From contig DHUW01000013.1 of NCBI GenBank assembly GCA_002409365.1, forward strand, positions 8,989-42,616: a stretch of DNA of 33,628 nucleotides, written 5' to 3'. This DNA is from Anaerolineaceae bacterium UBA5224 (GTDB taxonomy: Bacteria > Chloroflexota > Anaerolineae > Anaerolineales > Anaerolineaceae). Under the pieces are notes generated by a model. It was not told the DNA's origin. It searched no databases and saw nothing but the letters and a program-made list of their open reading frames with translations. The number at the start of each line of letters is the position of its first letter. Position 1 is the first letter of the stretch. Shown piece after piece: positions 23,412 through 31,290 of this stretch. Position numbers and translations under genes: made by a program.

Positions 23412-23694
23412 TAATTAATCACAAGGTAGCTGCCTCAGTTTCTTGTTCCATAAATTTTAGTAAGGAACGGTTTTCAGAACGTCGCTTGTCACTATGTTGA
23501 GTGAGGGTTCTAATGCTCTTATCTTAAGATTTGACCTAAGCTCCATCTCTTGTCTCATCTGGCGTAGGTAGGCTGAACAAGCATAGTTTCTATTCCGAGT
23601 AACTTTCCTCATAAAGACCTTGTTACACCTTTGACTTATGCGACTCATATTTGGTATATGATTGTTACTGGAAAAAATCTTTTATTGAGGGAAA
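23412..23694 (+). promoter_or_regulatory. Spacer and promoter of the GH13 gene
   Basis: No supported gene here; a 63-codon reverse ORF has no family resemblance and covers the promoter. TTGACT (23631-23636) and TATATG (23655-23660) are 18 bases apart and form the most conventional -35/-10 pair in the window. Transcription would start about 28 bases before the ATG at 23695. The ribosome site GAGGG (23687-23691) is close to the ATG, three bases away. Confidence 0.5.
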
Positions 23695-25503
23695 ATGGTA
23701 AAAAACAAAACAAATCAAACCAGACACAATGGAACGGGATCGATCGTTTACGCAGGTGGAGTTGCCTTCCGGGTCTGGGCACCTTATGCCGACGCTGTCG
23801 GCATTATCGGTGAATTTAACCAATGGGTGGAAGGCACCCACCAGCTTGAAAATGAAGGTACCGGTTATTGGTACATCGATGTGCCTGGCGCAAAAGCTGG
23901 ACAGGAGTACAAATACGTCATCCAATACCAGGGTGAGCGTCTTTACCGTATCGATCCTTATGCCCGACAGGTCACCAATTCAGTCGGTAACAGCGTGATC
24001 TATGATCCTAAGAGCTTTGACTGGCAAAACGATCTTTACCAGCTTCCACCTCATAACGAACTGGTGATCTACGAGATGCACATTGGCTCATTTACAGCCG
24101 GAGAAAACCGCATGCCTGGCAACTTCAAGGAGGCAGTTGGGAAGTTTGATCATTTGAAACAATTGGGGGTCAACGCCATCCAGGTCATGCCAATTGCTGA
24201 ATTTCCCGGTGATTACTCCTGGGGGTATAACCCAGCCAATATCTTTGCCGTGGAGACAACCTATGGCGGTCCGGATGCCTATAAACGTTTTGTCCGGGAA
24301 GCACATCAAGCCGGTTTTTCCGTGATACAGGACGTTGTTTACAATCATTTTGGACCTTCCGACCTTGACTTGTGGCGGTTTGACGGCTGGCACGAGGGCG
24401 ACTACGGCGGCATCTATTTTTACAACGATGACCGCGCGGAAACACCCTGGGGAGCCACCCGCCCTGATTATGGACGTCATGAAGTGCGCCAGTTCATCCG
24501 TGATAATGCCCTGATGTGGCTGGACGAGTACCATGTCGATGGGCTGCGCTTCGATTCCACTCTCTACATCCGTACCGTTAATGGCGACGAACAACGCCCC
24601 TTGCCGGAAGGTTTCAAGATGATGGCGGACATCAACGCCGAGATCCGCGCCAAACATGCGCATGTGATCCTGATTGCTGAAGACCTGAGGGTTAACCAAT
24701 CCATCACAGAAGATAGTGACAAAGGCGGGGCGGGTTTTCATGCTCAATGGGATGCAACCTTCGTTCATCCCATCCGCTCGATGATTGAAGCAGTGTCCGA
24801 TGATTCCCGCTCAATGGGTGTTCTCAAAAACCTGATCTCGTTCAAATACAATGACGATGTTTTCAAACGTGTAATCTATAGCGAAAGCCACGACGAAGTG
24901 GCTAACGGGAAAGCCCGTGCTCCGCAGGATATCGATCCTGGCGACCCCACCAGCTGGTTTGCCCAAAAGCGCTCCACTCTGGCAGCTGGGTTGGTCTTCA
25001 CCACGCCAGGTATTCCGATGATCTTCCAGGGGCAGGAATTTTTACAGGGCGATTGGTTCCAGGACGATATGCCTCTGGATTGGGATATGAATGAGGACTT
25101 TCATGGTATTGCCCGTCTATACCGCGACCTGATCAGGCGGCGCCGGAATTGGAATGATCAAACCCGCGGTCTGCGCGGTCAGTTTTTGAATGTGTTTCAT
25201 GTAAACGAAGAGAACAAATTGGTGGCTTTTCAGCGCTGGGATCAACACGGTAAGGGCGACGATGTAGTTGTGGTCGTTAATTTTGCCAATGAATTCGAAG
25301 AAAATTATCAAATCGGTTTGCCAGATGGCGGTCTTTGGAAACTCAGGCTTAACAGCGATGCAAAAATTTATAGCGATGCTTTTGCCAATACCAACAGCGC
25401 AGATGTGGAAGCTCAACCAGGTGAAAAAGATGGCCTCTCCCACCACGGTTCTATAAATATCGGTCCGTATTCAATTTTGATTTACAGTCAGGATAGGGAG
25501 TAG
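23695..25503 (+). CDS. GH13 alpha-glucan branching enzyme-like protein
   Basis: A 602-residue GH13 protein. Order: an N-terminal CBM48/branching-type beta domain (about 10-95, FRVWAPYADAVGIIGEFNQW); the (beta/alpha)8 barrel (about 115-480); and a C-terminal beta domain (about 500-600). The catalytic triad is complete: Asp287 in DGLRFDST, Glu329 in LIAEDL and Asp400 in SESHDEVAN. Substrate-site segments YEMHIGSF and DVVYNHFGP are also present. The SHDE motif and the CBM48 domain favour a 1,4-alpha-glucan branching enzyme or a closely related glucan hydrolase. It is shorter than E. coli GlgB (728 residues), which has an additional N-terminal extension. Maltooligosyltrehalose trehalohydrolase is an alternative, but I see no trehalose genes nearby. 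With pgm upstream, glycogen metabolism is the likely role. Confidence 0.82.
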   Translation: MVKNKTNQTRHNGTGSIVYAGGVAFRVWAPYADAVGIIGEFNQWVEGTHQLENEGTGYWYIDVPGAKAGQEYKYVIQYQGERLYRIDPYARQVTNSVGNSVIYDPKSFDWQNDLYQLPPHNELVIYEMHIGSFTAGENRMPGNFKEAVGKFDHLKQLGVNAIQVMPIAEFPGDYSWGYNPANIFAVETTYGGPDAYKRFVREAHQAGFSVIQDVVYNHFGPSDLDLWRFDGWHEGDYGGIYFYNDDRAETPWGATRPDYGRHEVRQFIRDNALMWLDEYHVDGLRFDSTLYIRTVNGDEQRPLPEGFKMMADINAEIRAKHAHVILIAEDLRVNQSITEDSDKGGAGFHAQWDATFVHPIRSMIEAVSDDSRSMGVLKNLISFKYNDDVFKRVIYSESHDEVANGKARAPQDIDPGDPTSWFAQKRSTLAAGLVFTTPGIPMIFQGQEFLQGDWFQDDMPLDWDMNEDFHGIARLYRDLIRRRRNWNDQTRGLRGQFLNVFHVNEENKLVAFQRWDQHGKGDDVVVVVNFANEFEENYQIGLPDGGLWKLRLNSDAKIYSDAFANTNSADVEAQPGEKDGLSHHGSINIGPYSILIYSQDRE

Positions 25504-25845
25504 CAAGGAACTGGGAACAGTAATCTGGGATCTGGAAATCTGGTGCAGGGAACGGGCACCGACTGTTCCGTATTATATTGATCACCTTATCGGACGTAGT
25601 GGGTTTATACGCTCTGCCAATAGTCAAACAGACCGGTCCTAACACTTCGCAATGGTAATCGTACAAACACCCTTTCCTCGGATTGCATTGGTTCCACCGG
25701 AAGGTGGAAGAGGGTTGGGGTCGAAGTCCTGCCACAGGTGGGTGCGGGTCTTATTTCGTATAGTGTTTTTTACTTCCATTCGCCAATAACCGAATTTTCC
25801 TCCCATTCCTCGAATAATCTGTTAAAATATACGCATGGATTGATC
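25504..25845 (+). other. Gene-free spacer with repeats and FRG gene promoter
   Basis: No gene is supported over these 342 bases. The left part has short CTGGGA/TCTGGAA direct repeats (25511-25543) and the 21-base GGAACGG hairpin. A perfect 7-bp stem TTCCACC-GGAA-GGTGGAA lies at 25692-25709, followed by AGAGGGTTGGGGT, wording that resembles the repeat at 1221-1260. The right part holds a -10 box, TAAAAT (25823-25828). It ends six bases before an ATG at 25835 that opens a two-codon ORF (Met-Asp-stop). The FRG gene ATG is at 25846. Confidence 0.45.
25549..25569. repeat. 21-base GGAACGG hairpin repeat, copy 2
   Basis: GGAACGG, seven spacer bases, CTGTTCC. The one difference from a perfect stem gives a G-T pair, so pairing is preserved. 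It lies 45 bases behind the GH13 stop codon. Confidence 0.55.
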
Positions 25846-26679
25846 ATGCACAGCATAACCCCTACTCCCTCCCCGGCTTTGGTAAAACACGTTGGGAACG
25901 ACGTGGTCCGGAGGGTTGCGCCCTATCCGATCGACACCTACCCCGAGCTGGTTTGCGAAGTTGCTGCCCTTGCCTATCAAAACAAAGATTTTCTGCTTTT
26001 CTTCCGTGGACAGGACCGGGATTATCTCAACAAAGCCGGTAGCAGCACTTTTTACCCCACGATCTATCGCAAAGATATTCTTACCGCCCACGAAGTCTAT
26101 TCGCGTTTCGACACCCTCGAAACTGCAGAATTACAGCTATTAGACGCCTTTGATTCCGCCCAAGTGGAAGGTCGTCAGGATGTTCGGCGCAAAAGTTACA
26201 TCGCCTGGAGCATCCTCCAGCATTATGGCGTCTGCGATACACCTCTACTTGACCTAACCCTCAGTCTGCAAGCCGCTGCCAGCTTTGCGCAATACAAAAC
26301 CCAGGAAGAACGAGGGGTTGTCTTCGTTTTTGCCCTGCCCTATCCCAACAACCGTGTCACTTACAATGGCGAACATGAAATGGTTGTCGTGAACCTGCTT
26401 TCGGTTTGCCCTCCGCTTGCCCAACGCCCCCGCTTCCAGGATGGTTACCTGGCAGGCACGCTGGATTTAACCTGCGATTATGGTGATAAATCGGAGCTGG
26501 ACTTCAACAACCGCCTGGTCGCCAAATTTTCGATTCACAACGATGCCTCTTTCTGGGTCAGCGACTTGAAAGGCATCCCCGATCACCTGCTCTTCCCACC
26601 CGACGACCCGATGGCCGATCTCTGCAAAGAAGTTAAAACTCGTCTCATCAACGAAATAAAAAATATATTTGTTCTTTAG
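25846..26679 (+). CDS. FRG domain-containing protein
   Basis: A 277-residue protein with the FRG domain, named after its Phe-Arg-Gly motif. Seen: LLFFRGQDRDY with FRG at 53-55, and the second family signature SILQHYGVCDTPLLDLTLSLQAAASFA in the middle of the protein (canonical form Q-H-x-G ... T-x-L-L-D-x-T ... A-x-x-F-A). No signal peptide or membrane segment is visible, so it is cytosolic. The function of FRG domains is not established. They often occur in variable genomic regions near toxin or defence genes. The Mrr-type endonuclease gene follows after only 26 bases, so the two are probably one transcript. The ATG at 25846 is preferred to the longer frame from 25738, because the latter runs through the -10 box at 25823-25828. 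Confidence 0.78.
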   Translation: MHSITPTPSPALVKHVGNDVVRRVAPYPIDTYPELVCEVAALAYQNKDFLLFFRGQDRDYLNKAGSSTFYPTIYRKDILTAHEVYSRFDTLETAELQLLDAFDSAQVEGRQDVRRKSYIAWSILQHYGVCDTPLLDLTLSLQAAASFAQYKTQEERGVVFVFALPYPNNRVTYNGEHEMVVVNLLSVCPPLAQRPRFQDGYLAGTLDLTCDYGDKSELDFNNRLVAKFSIHNDASFWVSDLKGIPDHLLFPPDDPMADLCKEVKTRLINEIKNIFVL

Positions 26680-26705
26680 TTTTGCCCAAAACCTGGAGGA
26701 AGAAA

Positions 26706-28307
26706 GTGTCAAGACGAGGATCAATCACTAGTTTAATTCGCTATGCAGCAAATCAATCGGCAAAAATTGGCCGTGAGAGGGAACTAGCCCAGAAACGACA
26801 ACAAAGAGAGCAAGAAAGGAGAGCCAGAGAGAAGGAAAGGCAAAGGATTTTCGAGACTAAAGAAGCAAGAGCTAGATATATAGAATCTCGGATTGAAGAT
26901 GTATCCGAGGAAAATGATTTATTACTCCATGAGATGTCGTTATTGCAAACAATTTTGGATTCCTCTTTAAATTCTTCTCATAAGATTAATTTTGAAAAAC
27001 TGAAAAGGAAAGAGACATATCCGCCTTTCAAAATACCTGAAAGTGAGATTTATAGTAAACCTAAACCCCAACATTCCGATTTCATTAATAATGTATATGT
27101 TCCTAATAAAGTAACCATGCTCATTCCTGGCATTAAAAAGAAATACATGTCAGATATTGCGAGAGCTGAAGCAGAATACATAAATGCGTTGGGGCTTCAT
27201 GAAAAGCTTACGCAAGATTCTGAACGTAACATTGCTTTGAGGAAAGAAAAGTATGAAAATGAAAAAAATTCTTTTATTCAAGAAGTGAGAAAACATAATC
27301 TTGAAGTCGAAGAATTTGAAGCACTCTACGGAATTGGTGACGAAGAAGCGGTTACCGCATATTGCATAATGATTCTTGAGCAATCGAAATATCCTGAAAA
27401 TTTCCCTAAAGAGTTCAGGCTCACATATTCATCCGAGCCTAAAGAAGTTGTTTTAGAATACGAGTTGCCTACACTAGATATTATTCCAAAAACCTCAGGT
27501 TACAAATACATTAAAATACGGGATGAAATACTTGAGACACCTCAAAAGCCAACAATCGTTAAAACCCTCTACCAGGATATTGTCGCATCCGTATGCCTAC
27601 GCACAATTTTTGAGCTTTTTACTTCAGATCAAGGAAATTGGATTGAAGTCGTAACTTTCAATGGATTCACCTCGACCGTAGACCCCTCGACGGGTAAGGA
27701 CATTCGACCGTGTCTGATCTCTGCCAGGGTTTCAAGGGAAGTTTTCGCAAACATCGATTTGAGTAGAGTGGATAAAAAAGCATGCCTCAAAAATCTAGGT
27801 GCACAATTCTCTCCTCGTCCGGACGAAATGATAGCCATTAAACCAGTCGTCACATTTGACATGGTTGACAAAAGATTTGTTCAAAGTAGCGACGTTTTAT
27901 CTGACCTCGATTCAAGACCGAACATAATGGAATTGACACCTTTTGAATTTGAGATACTCGTGACAAACTTATTCAGTGGAATCGGTTTTGATACTAAACA
28001 AACGAGATCATCAAGAGATGGTGGGGTCGATGCAATCGCTTTTGATTCCAGGCCACTTCTTGGTGGAAAGATTATTTTACAGGCAAAGAGATACAAAAAT
28101 GTCGTTGGAGTATCTGCTGTGAGAGACCTTTATGGAACCATGATAAACGAAGGTGCTAACAAAGGGATATTAGTTACTACCAGCCATTATGGACCAGATG
28201 CATACACTTTTGCTAACGATAAACCCATAGAGCTGATTGATGGAAACAGTCTTTTGTACTTGTTAAAGAGTCAGGGTATAGAAGCAAAAATTATAATGGA
28301 AGAATAG
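26706..28307 (+). CDS. Mrr-family (PD-(D/E)XK) endonuclease with long coiled N-terminal region
   Basis: A 533-residue protein. The C-terminal 130 residues form an Mrr_cat nuclease domain: LTPFEFEILVTNLFSGIGF; then RDGGVDAIAF with Asp442; then ILQAKRYK with Gln459 and Lys461; then the GILVTTSHYGPDA and IELIDG segments. The D...QxK motif is complete. The N-terminal 400 residues are unusual: a very basic coiled coil (RERELAQKRQQREQERRAREK, about 22-50 in broad terms), further helices, and a domain around 270-390 with no family I recognise. GTG at 26706 is chosen because GGAGG lies six bases upstream. The gene is markedly richer in A and T than its neighbours, which suggests acquisition by transfer. 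Mrr nucleases cut modified or foreign DNA. Pairing with the FRG gene suggests defence, by inference. Confidence 0.8.
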   Translation: MSRRGSITSLIRYAANQSAKIGRERELAQKRQQREQERRAREKERQRIFETKEARARYIESRIEDVSEENDLLLHEMSLLQTILDSSLNSSHKINFEKLKRKETYPPFKIPESEIYSKPKPQHSDFINNVYVPNKVTMLIPGIKKKYMSDIARAEAEYINALGLHEKLTQDSERNIALRKEKYENEKNSFIQEVRKHNLEVEEFEALYGIGDEEAVTAYCIMILEQSKYPENFPKEFRLTYSSEPKEVVLEYELPTLDIIPKTSGYKYIKIRDEILETPQKPTIVKTLYQDIVASVCLRTIFELFTSDQGNWIEVVTFNGFTSTVDPSTGKDIRPCLISARVSREVFANIDLSRVDKKACLKNLGAQFSPRPDEMIAIKPVVTFDMVDKRFVQSSDVLSDLDSRPNIMELTPFEFEILVTNLFSGIGFDTKQTRSSRDGGVDAIAFDSRPLLGGKIILQAKRYKNVVGVSAVRDLYGTMINEGANKGILVTTSHYGPDAYTFANDKPIELIDGNSLLYLLKSQGIEAKIIMEE

Positions 28308-28324
28308 TCTTCAAAGGTACTTTG

Positions 28325-28340
28325 CGGTAGAATCCTACCG
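28325..28340 (+). promoter_or_regulatory. Palindrome over the -10 box of the first NUDIX gene
   Basis: CGGTAG-AATC-CTACCG is a perfect 6-bp inverted repeat that contains a TAGAAT -10-like box (28328-28333). It ends two bases before the ATG at 28343. It could be a repressor site over the promoter, or a hairpin that hides the start codon. Confidence 0.35.
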
Positions 28341-28342
28341 TT

Positions 28343-28813
28343 ATGAAAAAGAAGAAGAATTTACGCAATTCGGTCAAAGCCGTCATCATCCAGCACGGCA
28401 AACTGCTGGTTTTGCGCAAGCAGGACAATGGCGGCGCTTACACGGTCCTTCCCGGAGGAGGGCAAAACCATGGCGAAACCCTGCACCAGGCGCTCAAACG
28501 CGAGATCCTCGAAGAGATTAGTGGCAAAGTCAAAATCGGTAAGCTGCTGCATATCCGCGAGTACTTTTCTGAAAACCACAACTTTGCCCTTGAAGAACGA
28601 GATGTTCACCAGGTGGAATTCTTTTTCAAATGCAAATTAGTGGGAGACTACCAGCCCAAAAACGGTCACACCCCTGATCCACATCAAAAAGAAGTGGTCT
28701 GGGTCGCTTTGGGCAAGTTGGACGAAGCCAATTTCTACCCTGTTTGCTTGAGGAAAATCCTCTCGGATCTCAAACACAGCGATTCACCCGTCTACCTGGG
28801 CGAGTGTAATTAA
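28343..28813 (+). CDS. NUDIX hydrolase
   Basis: A 156-residue NUDIX protein, which would hydrolyse a nucleoside diphosphate linked to another group. The Nudix box is at about 38-63 (GGGQNHGETLHQALKREILEEISGKV). The G-x5-E-x7-R-E-x-x-E-E core is complete, with Ser in place of the last conserved Gly. The start region KKKKNLRNSVKAVIIQHGKLLVLRK is a typical first strand pair with a basic lead-in. Substrate cannot be told. It lies 35 bases behind the Mrr gene but returns to the base composition of the rest of the window, so it probably belongs to the resident genome. There is no Shine-Dalgarno sequence, and a -10 box sits nine bases before the ATG. Confidence 0.83.
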   Translation: MKKKKNLRNSVKAVIIQHGKLLVLRKQDNGGAYTVLPGGGQNHGETLHQALKREILEEISGKVKIGKLLHIREYFSENHNFALEERDVHQVEFFFKCKLVGDYQPKNGHTPDPHQKEVVWVALGKLDEANFYPVCLRKILSDLKHSDSPVYLGECN

Positions 28814-28840
28814 TTTTTTTATAGCCCCTGCCAGTAACGG

Positions 28841-28846
28841 TATAAT
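28841..28846 (+). promoter_or_regulatory. -10 box of the dynamin-like gene
   Basis: A perfect TATAAT about 44 bases before the ATG at 28891. The leader holds a ribosome site (GAAAGGA) eight bases or so before the start. The -35 region is poor. Confidence 0.5.
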
Positions 28847-28890
28847 GAGGAAATTAACGGGCGTATCTTTCCACCCCGAAAGGATACATT

Positions 28891-30639
28891 ATGCGTGAAG
28901 GCTTCCTCTCTACTGATGAACTTTTATTCCTGAAAAAAGAAAAAAACAGTCTGAACAACGCGCTCACTACCCTGGGCGGCTTCACCTTGCCCGGCGATGA
29001 CCTCGCCAAGCTGCGCAGTGCGATCGACCAGCTCGACGAACTTTTCCTGATCGTGGCCGCAGGTGAATTCAATGCGGGTAAAAGCGCCCTGATCAACGCC
29101 CTGCTGGGCGAACGCGTTTTGGAAGAAGGCGTCACCCCTACCACTGCGCGGGTTACGCTTCTGCGTTGGGGAGAAACTTATTCACAGACCGTAATTGATG
29201 ATGGTTTTGCCATAGTTACGCATCCTTTGCCCCTGCTCAAAGAGCTCAACATGGTCGATTCGCCCGGCACAAACGCCATCAACCGCAATCACGAGCGTCT
29301 GACCAGCGAATATATCCCGCGTTCTGACCTGGTGCTTTTCGTTACCTCCGCTGACCGACCAATGACACAAAGTGAACGCGTCTTTTTGGAAAATATCCTC
29401 ACTTGGGGCAAGAAGGTCACGTTGGTTGTCAACAAAGTCGACATTCTGGATGGCGAGCCGGCGGTGGAGCAGGTACGCGATTTTGTGAGCAGTAATGCCG
29501 AGATGATCCTGGGCTACAAACCAGAAATTTTCATGGTTTCAGCCCGCTTAGCTCAGAAAGCGCAGCAAATTGCTGACCCAAATGAAGCAGCACGCTCGAG
29601 ACAGGATAGTGGCATCGAGGAATTGGAACGCTTCATTACCGAAACGCTGGATGATAAAGCCCGTCTTGAACTCAAACTGCGCAATCCAATCGGGGTCGCC
29701 GCACACCTGGAACAGACTGCGTCATCAGCTGTTGAACTTCAGGTCAAGGATATGCAGCAGGATTCTGCCCTCACAGCCGAGCTAGAAAATACGATCACTC
29801 AATATGACAAAACTTTGCGCGAAGAAATTCCACCCCGCCTGGCTGAGGTGGAAAACATTATGATCAATTTCGAAAACCGTGGGCACGACTTTTTCGACCG
29901 TACCATGAAGCTGACCAATATCTTCAACCTTGCCAAGACCGAAAAGATCAAGGCGCAGTTCCAGGAGGAAGTGCAGGGTGATGTCTCTGGGGCGATCGAC
30001 AAGAAAGTGCGTGGGATGATCGATTGGATGGTAGATAAAGACTTGAACACCTGGTACCAGGTGGCAGGGGCACTGGAACAGCGCCAGGCACAGAGCCAGA
30101 AAGAACTGCCCTCCTCCAAATCACCCCAGGCTGCCCGCCGGCAGGAACTGATCGACAATGTCAGTCAGACCATCAGCCTGATCGTCAACCGCTATGACCG
30201 CAAGCAGGAAGCCGAGCAGTTAGGCGATTACGTGCAGGAATCGGTTGCCCAGACTGCCCTATTCGGCATCGGTGCACTGGGGGTGGGTGCGATGGTTGCC
30301 ACAGTTTTGACCACCAAGGCGCTGGATGTGACCGGAATTGTCACTGCCGGTACGTTGGCGGTACTCGGCTTTTTCGTGATTCCCTACAAACGCAAGCAAG
30401 CCAAGGAAGATTTTGCAAAAAAAATGGCAGAATTGCGCACCACGCTCAATGAAACGCTCTCGAATACTTTTAACAAGGAAGCCGACAGCGCAGTTAAGAG
30501 GTTGCAGGAGAATATTGCTCCTTACGTTCAATATGTTAACGATGAGCAATCGCGCCTTCAATCCAGCTGCACCACGCTGCAAGGATTGCAGGACGAACTA
30601 AAGGCGCTTGACAGCGAAATCCGCCAATTGGTGGCATAA
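28891..30639 (+). CDS. Bacterial dynamin-like GTPase
   Basis: A 582-residue dynamin-superfamily GTPase. Seen: the G1 loop GEFNAGKS at 58-65; a switch-I Thr in GVTPTTARVT; G3 DSPG at 123-126; G4 NKVD at 181-184; then a long helical stalk region. A hydrophobic stretch at about 455-497 (ALFGIGALGVGAMVATV and AGTLAVLGFFVIPY) would act as a membrane paddle or a pair of membrane helices. A C-terminal coiled coil completes it. This layout matches bacterial dynamin-like proteins, which bind and remodel membranes in a GTP-dependent way. Some respond to membrane damage or phage. Single-gene forms occur, but many come in pairs; no second copy is present here. The ATG has a ribosome site and a separate promoter, and NUDIX genes flank it on both sides. 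Confidence 0.85.
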   Translation: MREGFLSTDELLFLKKEKNSLNNALTTLGGFTLPGDDLAKLRSAIDQLDELFLIVAAGEFNAGKSALINALLGERVLEEGVTPTTARVTLLRWGETYSQTVIDDGFAIVTHPLPLLKELNMVDSPGTNAINRNHERLTSEYIPRSDLVLFVTSADRPMTQSERVFLENILTWGKKVTLVVNKVDILDGEPAVEQVRDFVSSNAEMILGYKPEIFMVSARLAQKAQQIADPNEAARSRQDSGIEELERFITETLDDKARLELKLRNPIGVAAHLEQTASSAVELQVKDMQQDSALTAELENTITQYDKTLREEIPPRLAEVENIMINFENRGHDFFDRTMKLTNIFNLAKTEKIKAQFQEEVQGDVSGAIDKKVRGMIDWMVDKDLNTWYQVAGALEQRQAQSQKELPSSKSPQAARRQELIDNVSQTISLIVNRYDRKQEAEQLGDYVQESVAQTALFGIGALGVGAMVATVLTTKALDVTGIVTAGTLAVLGFFVIPYKRKQAKEDFAKKMAELRTTLNETLSNTFNKEADSAVKRLQENIAPYVQYVNDEQSRLQSSCTTLQGLQDELKALDSEIRQLVA

Positions 30640-30663
30640 AGGTAAAGCGACTCTGCTGAAATT

Positions 30664-31209
30664 ATGAATGAGAAATTTGATCTTCCACTGAGATTAGGTC
30701 GGGAAACCGTCTTTGAGAGTAATTATTTACAACTCCATATCGATCGCGTCAGGCAGCCCAACGGTGCCATTATTGAATGTTTTCATTATGTGGAATATCC
30801 GCGCCCAGCAGTTGGCATATTGGTTGAAAACGAGCGGGGAGATGTGGCTTTGTGCCGGGTGCCCAGGTATACGACCCAAACTTGCCACTGGAGCGTTCCA
30901 GCTGGCGGCGTGGAAAAAGGGGAAGAGGTCCTGGTGGCTGCTCGCAGAGAAACCTGGGAAGAAACCGGCTTCGACTCTTTTGATCATCGATTGATTTACT
31001 CCTACTATCCTCAACAGGGAAGCAGTAACAAGCAGTTTCAGATTGTCTTTTGTAAAGCTGGTAAAAAGACCGGCCAACCCGACCCGGATGAGATCAGTGA
31101 AGTGCGCTGGTTCAGCCGTCAGGAGGTCGAAGGTTTAATAGAACAGGGCGAGATGGACGATGGTCTCGGCCTGACAGCTTTGCTTCTCTGGCTACGCGAT
31201 TCTACGTAG
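30664..31209 (+). CDS. NUDIX hydrolase, ADP-ribose pyrophosphatase-like
   Basis: A 181-residue NUDIX protein. The box at about 80-103 (AGGVEKGEEVLVAARRETWEETGF) fits G-x5-E-x7-R-E-U-x-E-E-x-G-U exactly. The N-terminal strand region (ETVFESNYLQLHIDRVRQPNG) and the length are those of the ADP-ribose / ADP-sugar pyrophosphatase branch, which removes ADP-ribose or similar metabolites. That substrate is inferred from shape only. It follows the dynamin gene by 24 bases and is probably co-transcribed. A GGAACGG hairpin repeat begins at its stop codon. Confidence 0.85.
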   Translation: MNEKFDLPLRLGRETVFESNYLQLHIDRVRQPNGAIIECFHYVEYPRPAVGILVENERGDVALCRVPRYTTQTCHWSVPAGGVEKGEEVLVAARRETWEETGFDSFDHRLIYSYYPQQGSSNKQFQIVFCKAGKKTGQPDPDEISEVRWFSRQEVEGLIEQGEMDDGLGLTALLLWLRDST

Positions 31210-31230
31210 GGAACGGACACTGACCGTTCC
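31210..31230. repeat. 21-base GGAACGG hairpin repeat, copy 3
   Basis: GGAACGG, seven spacer bases, CCGTTCC: a perfect 7-bp stem beginning right after the NUDIX stop codon. The same spacer later contains ATGCTCAGGATGACAG (about 31255-31270), a phrase that I recall from dispersed repeats in other bacteria. Confidence 0.55.
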
Positions 31231-31278
31231 GAATCACACGGACGACTTTGGGCTATGCTCAGGATGACAGATATCCAT

Positions 31279-31284
31279 TAAAAT
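31279..31284 (+). promoter_or_regulatory. -10 box of leaderless glycosyltransferase gene
   Basis: TAAAAT ends six bases before the ATG at 31291, with no ribosome-binding sequence between them. Confidence 0.4.
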
Positions 31285-31290
31285 CAATTC

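Noticed and set aside
23418..23432. CACAAGGTAGCTGCC resembling the 3' end of 16S rRNA
   Set aside because: Only about ten bases match and nothing upstream resembles rRNA.
23457..23648. 63-codon reverse ORF upstream of the GH13 gene, possible transposase remnant
   Set aside because: No transposase motif or terminal repeats; it covers the best promoter of the GH13 gene.
24088..24768. 226-codon reverse ORF inside the GH13 gene
   Set aside because: Opposite a frame with a complete GH13 catalytic triad; no own motif.
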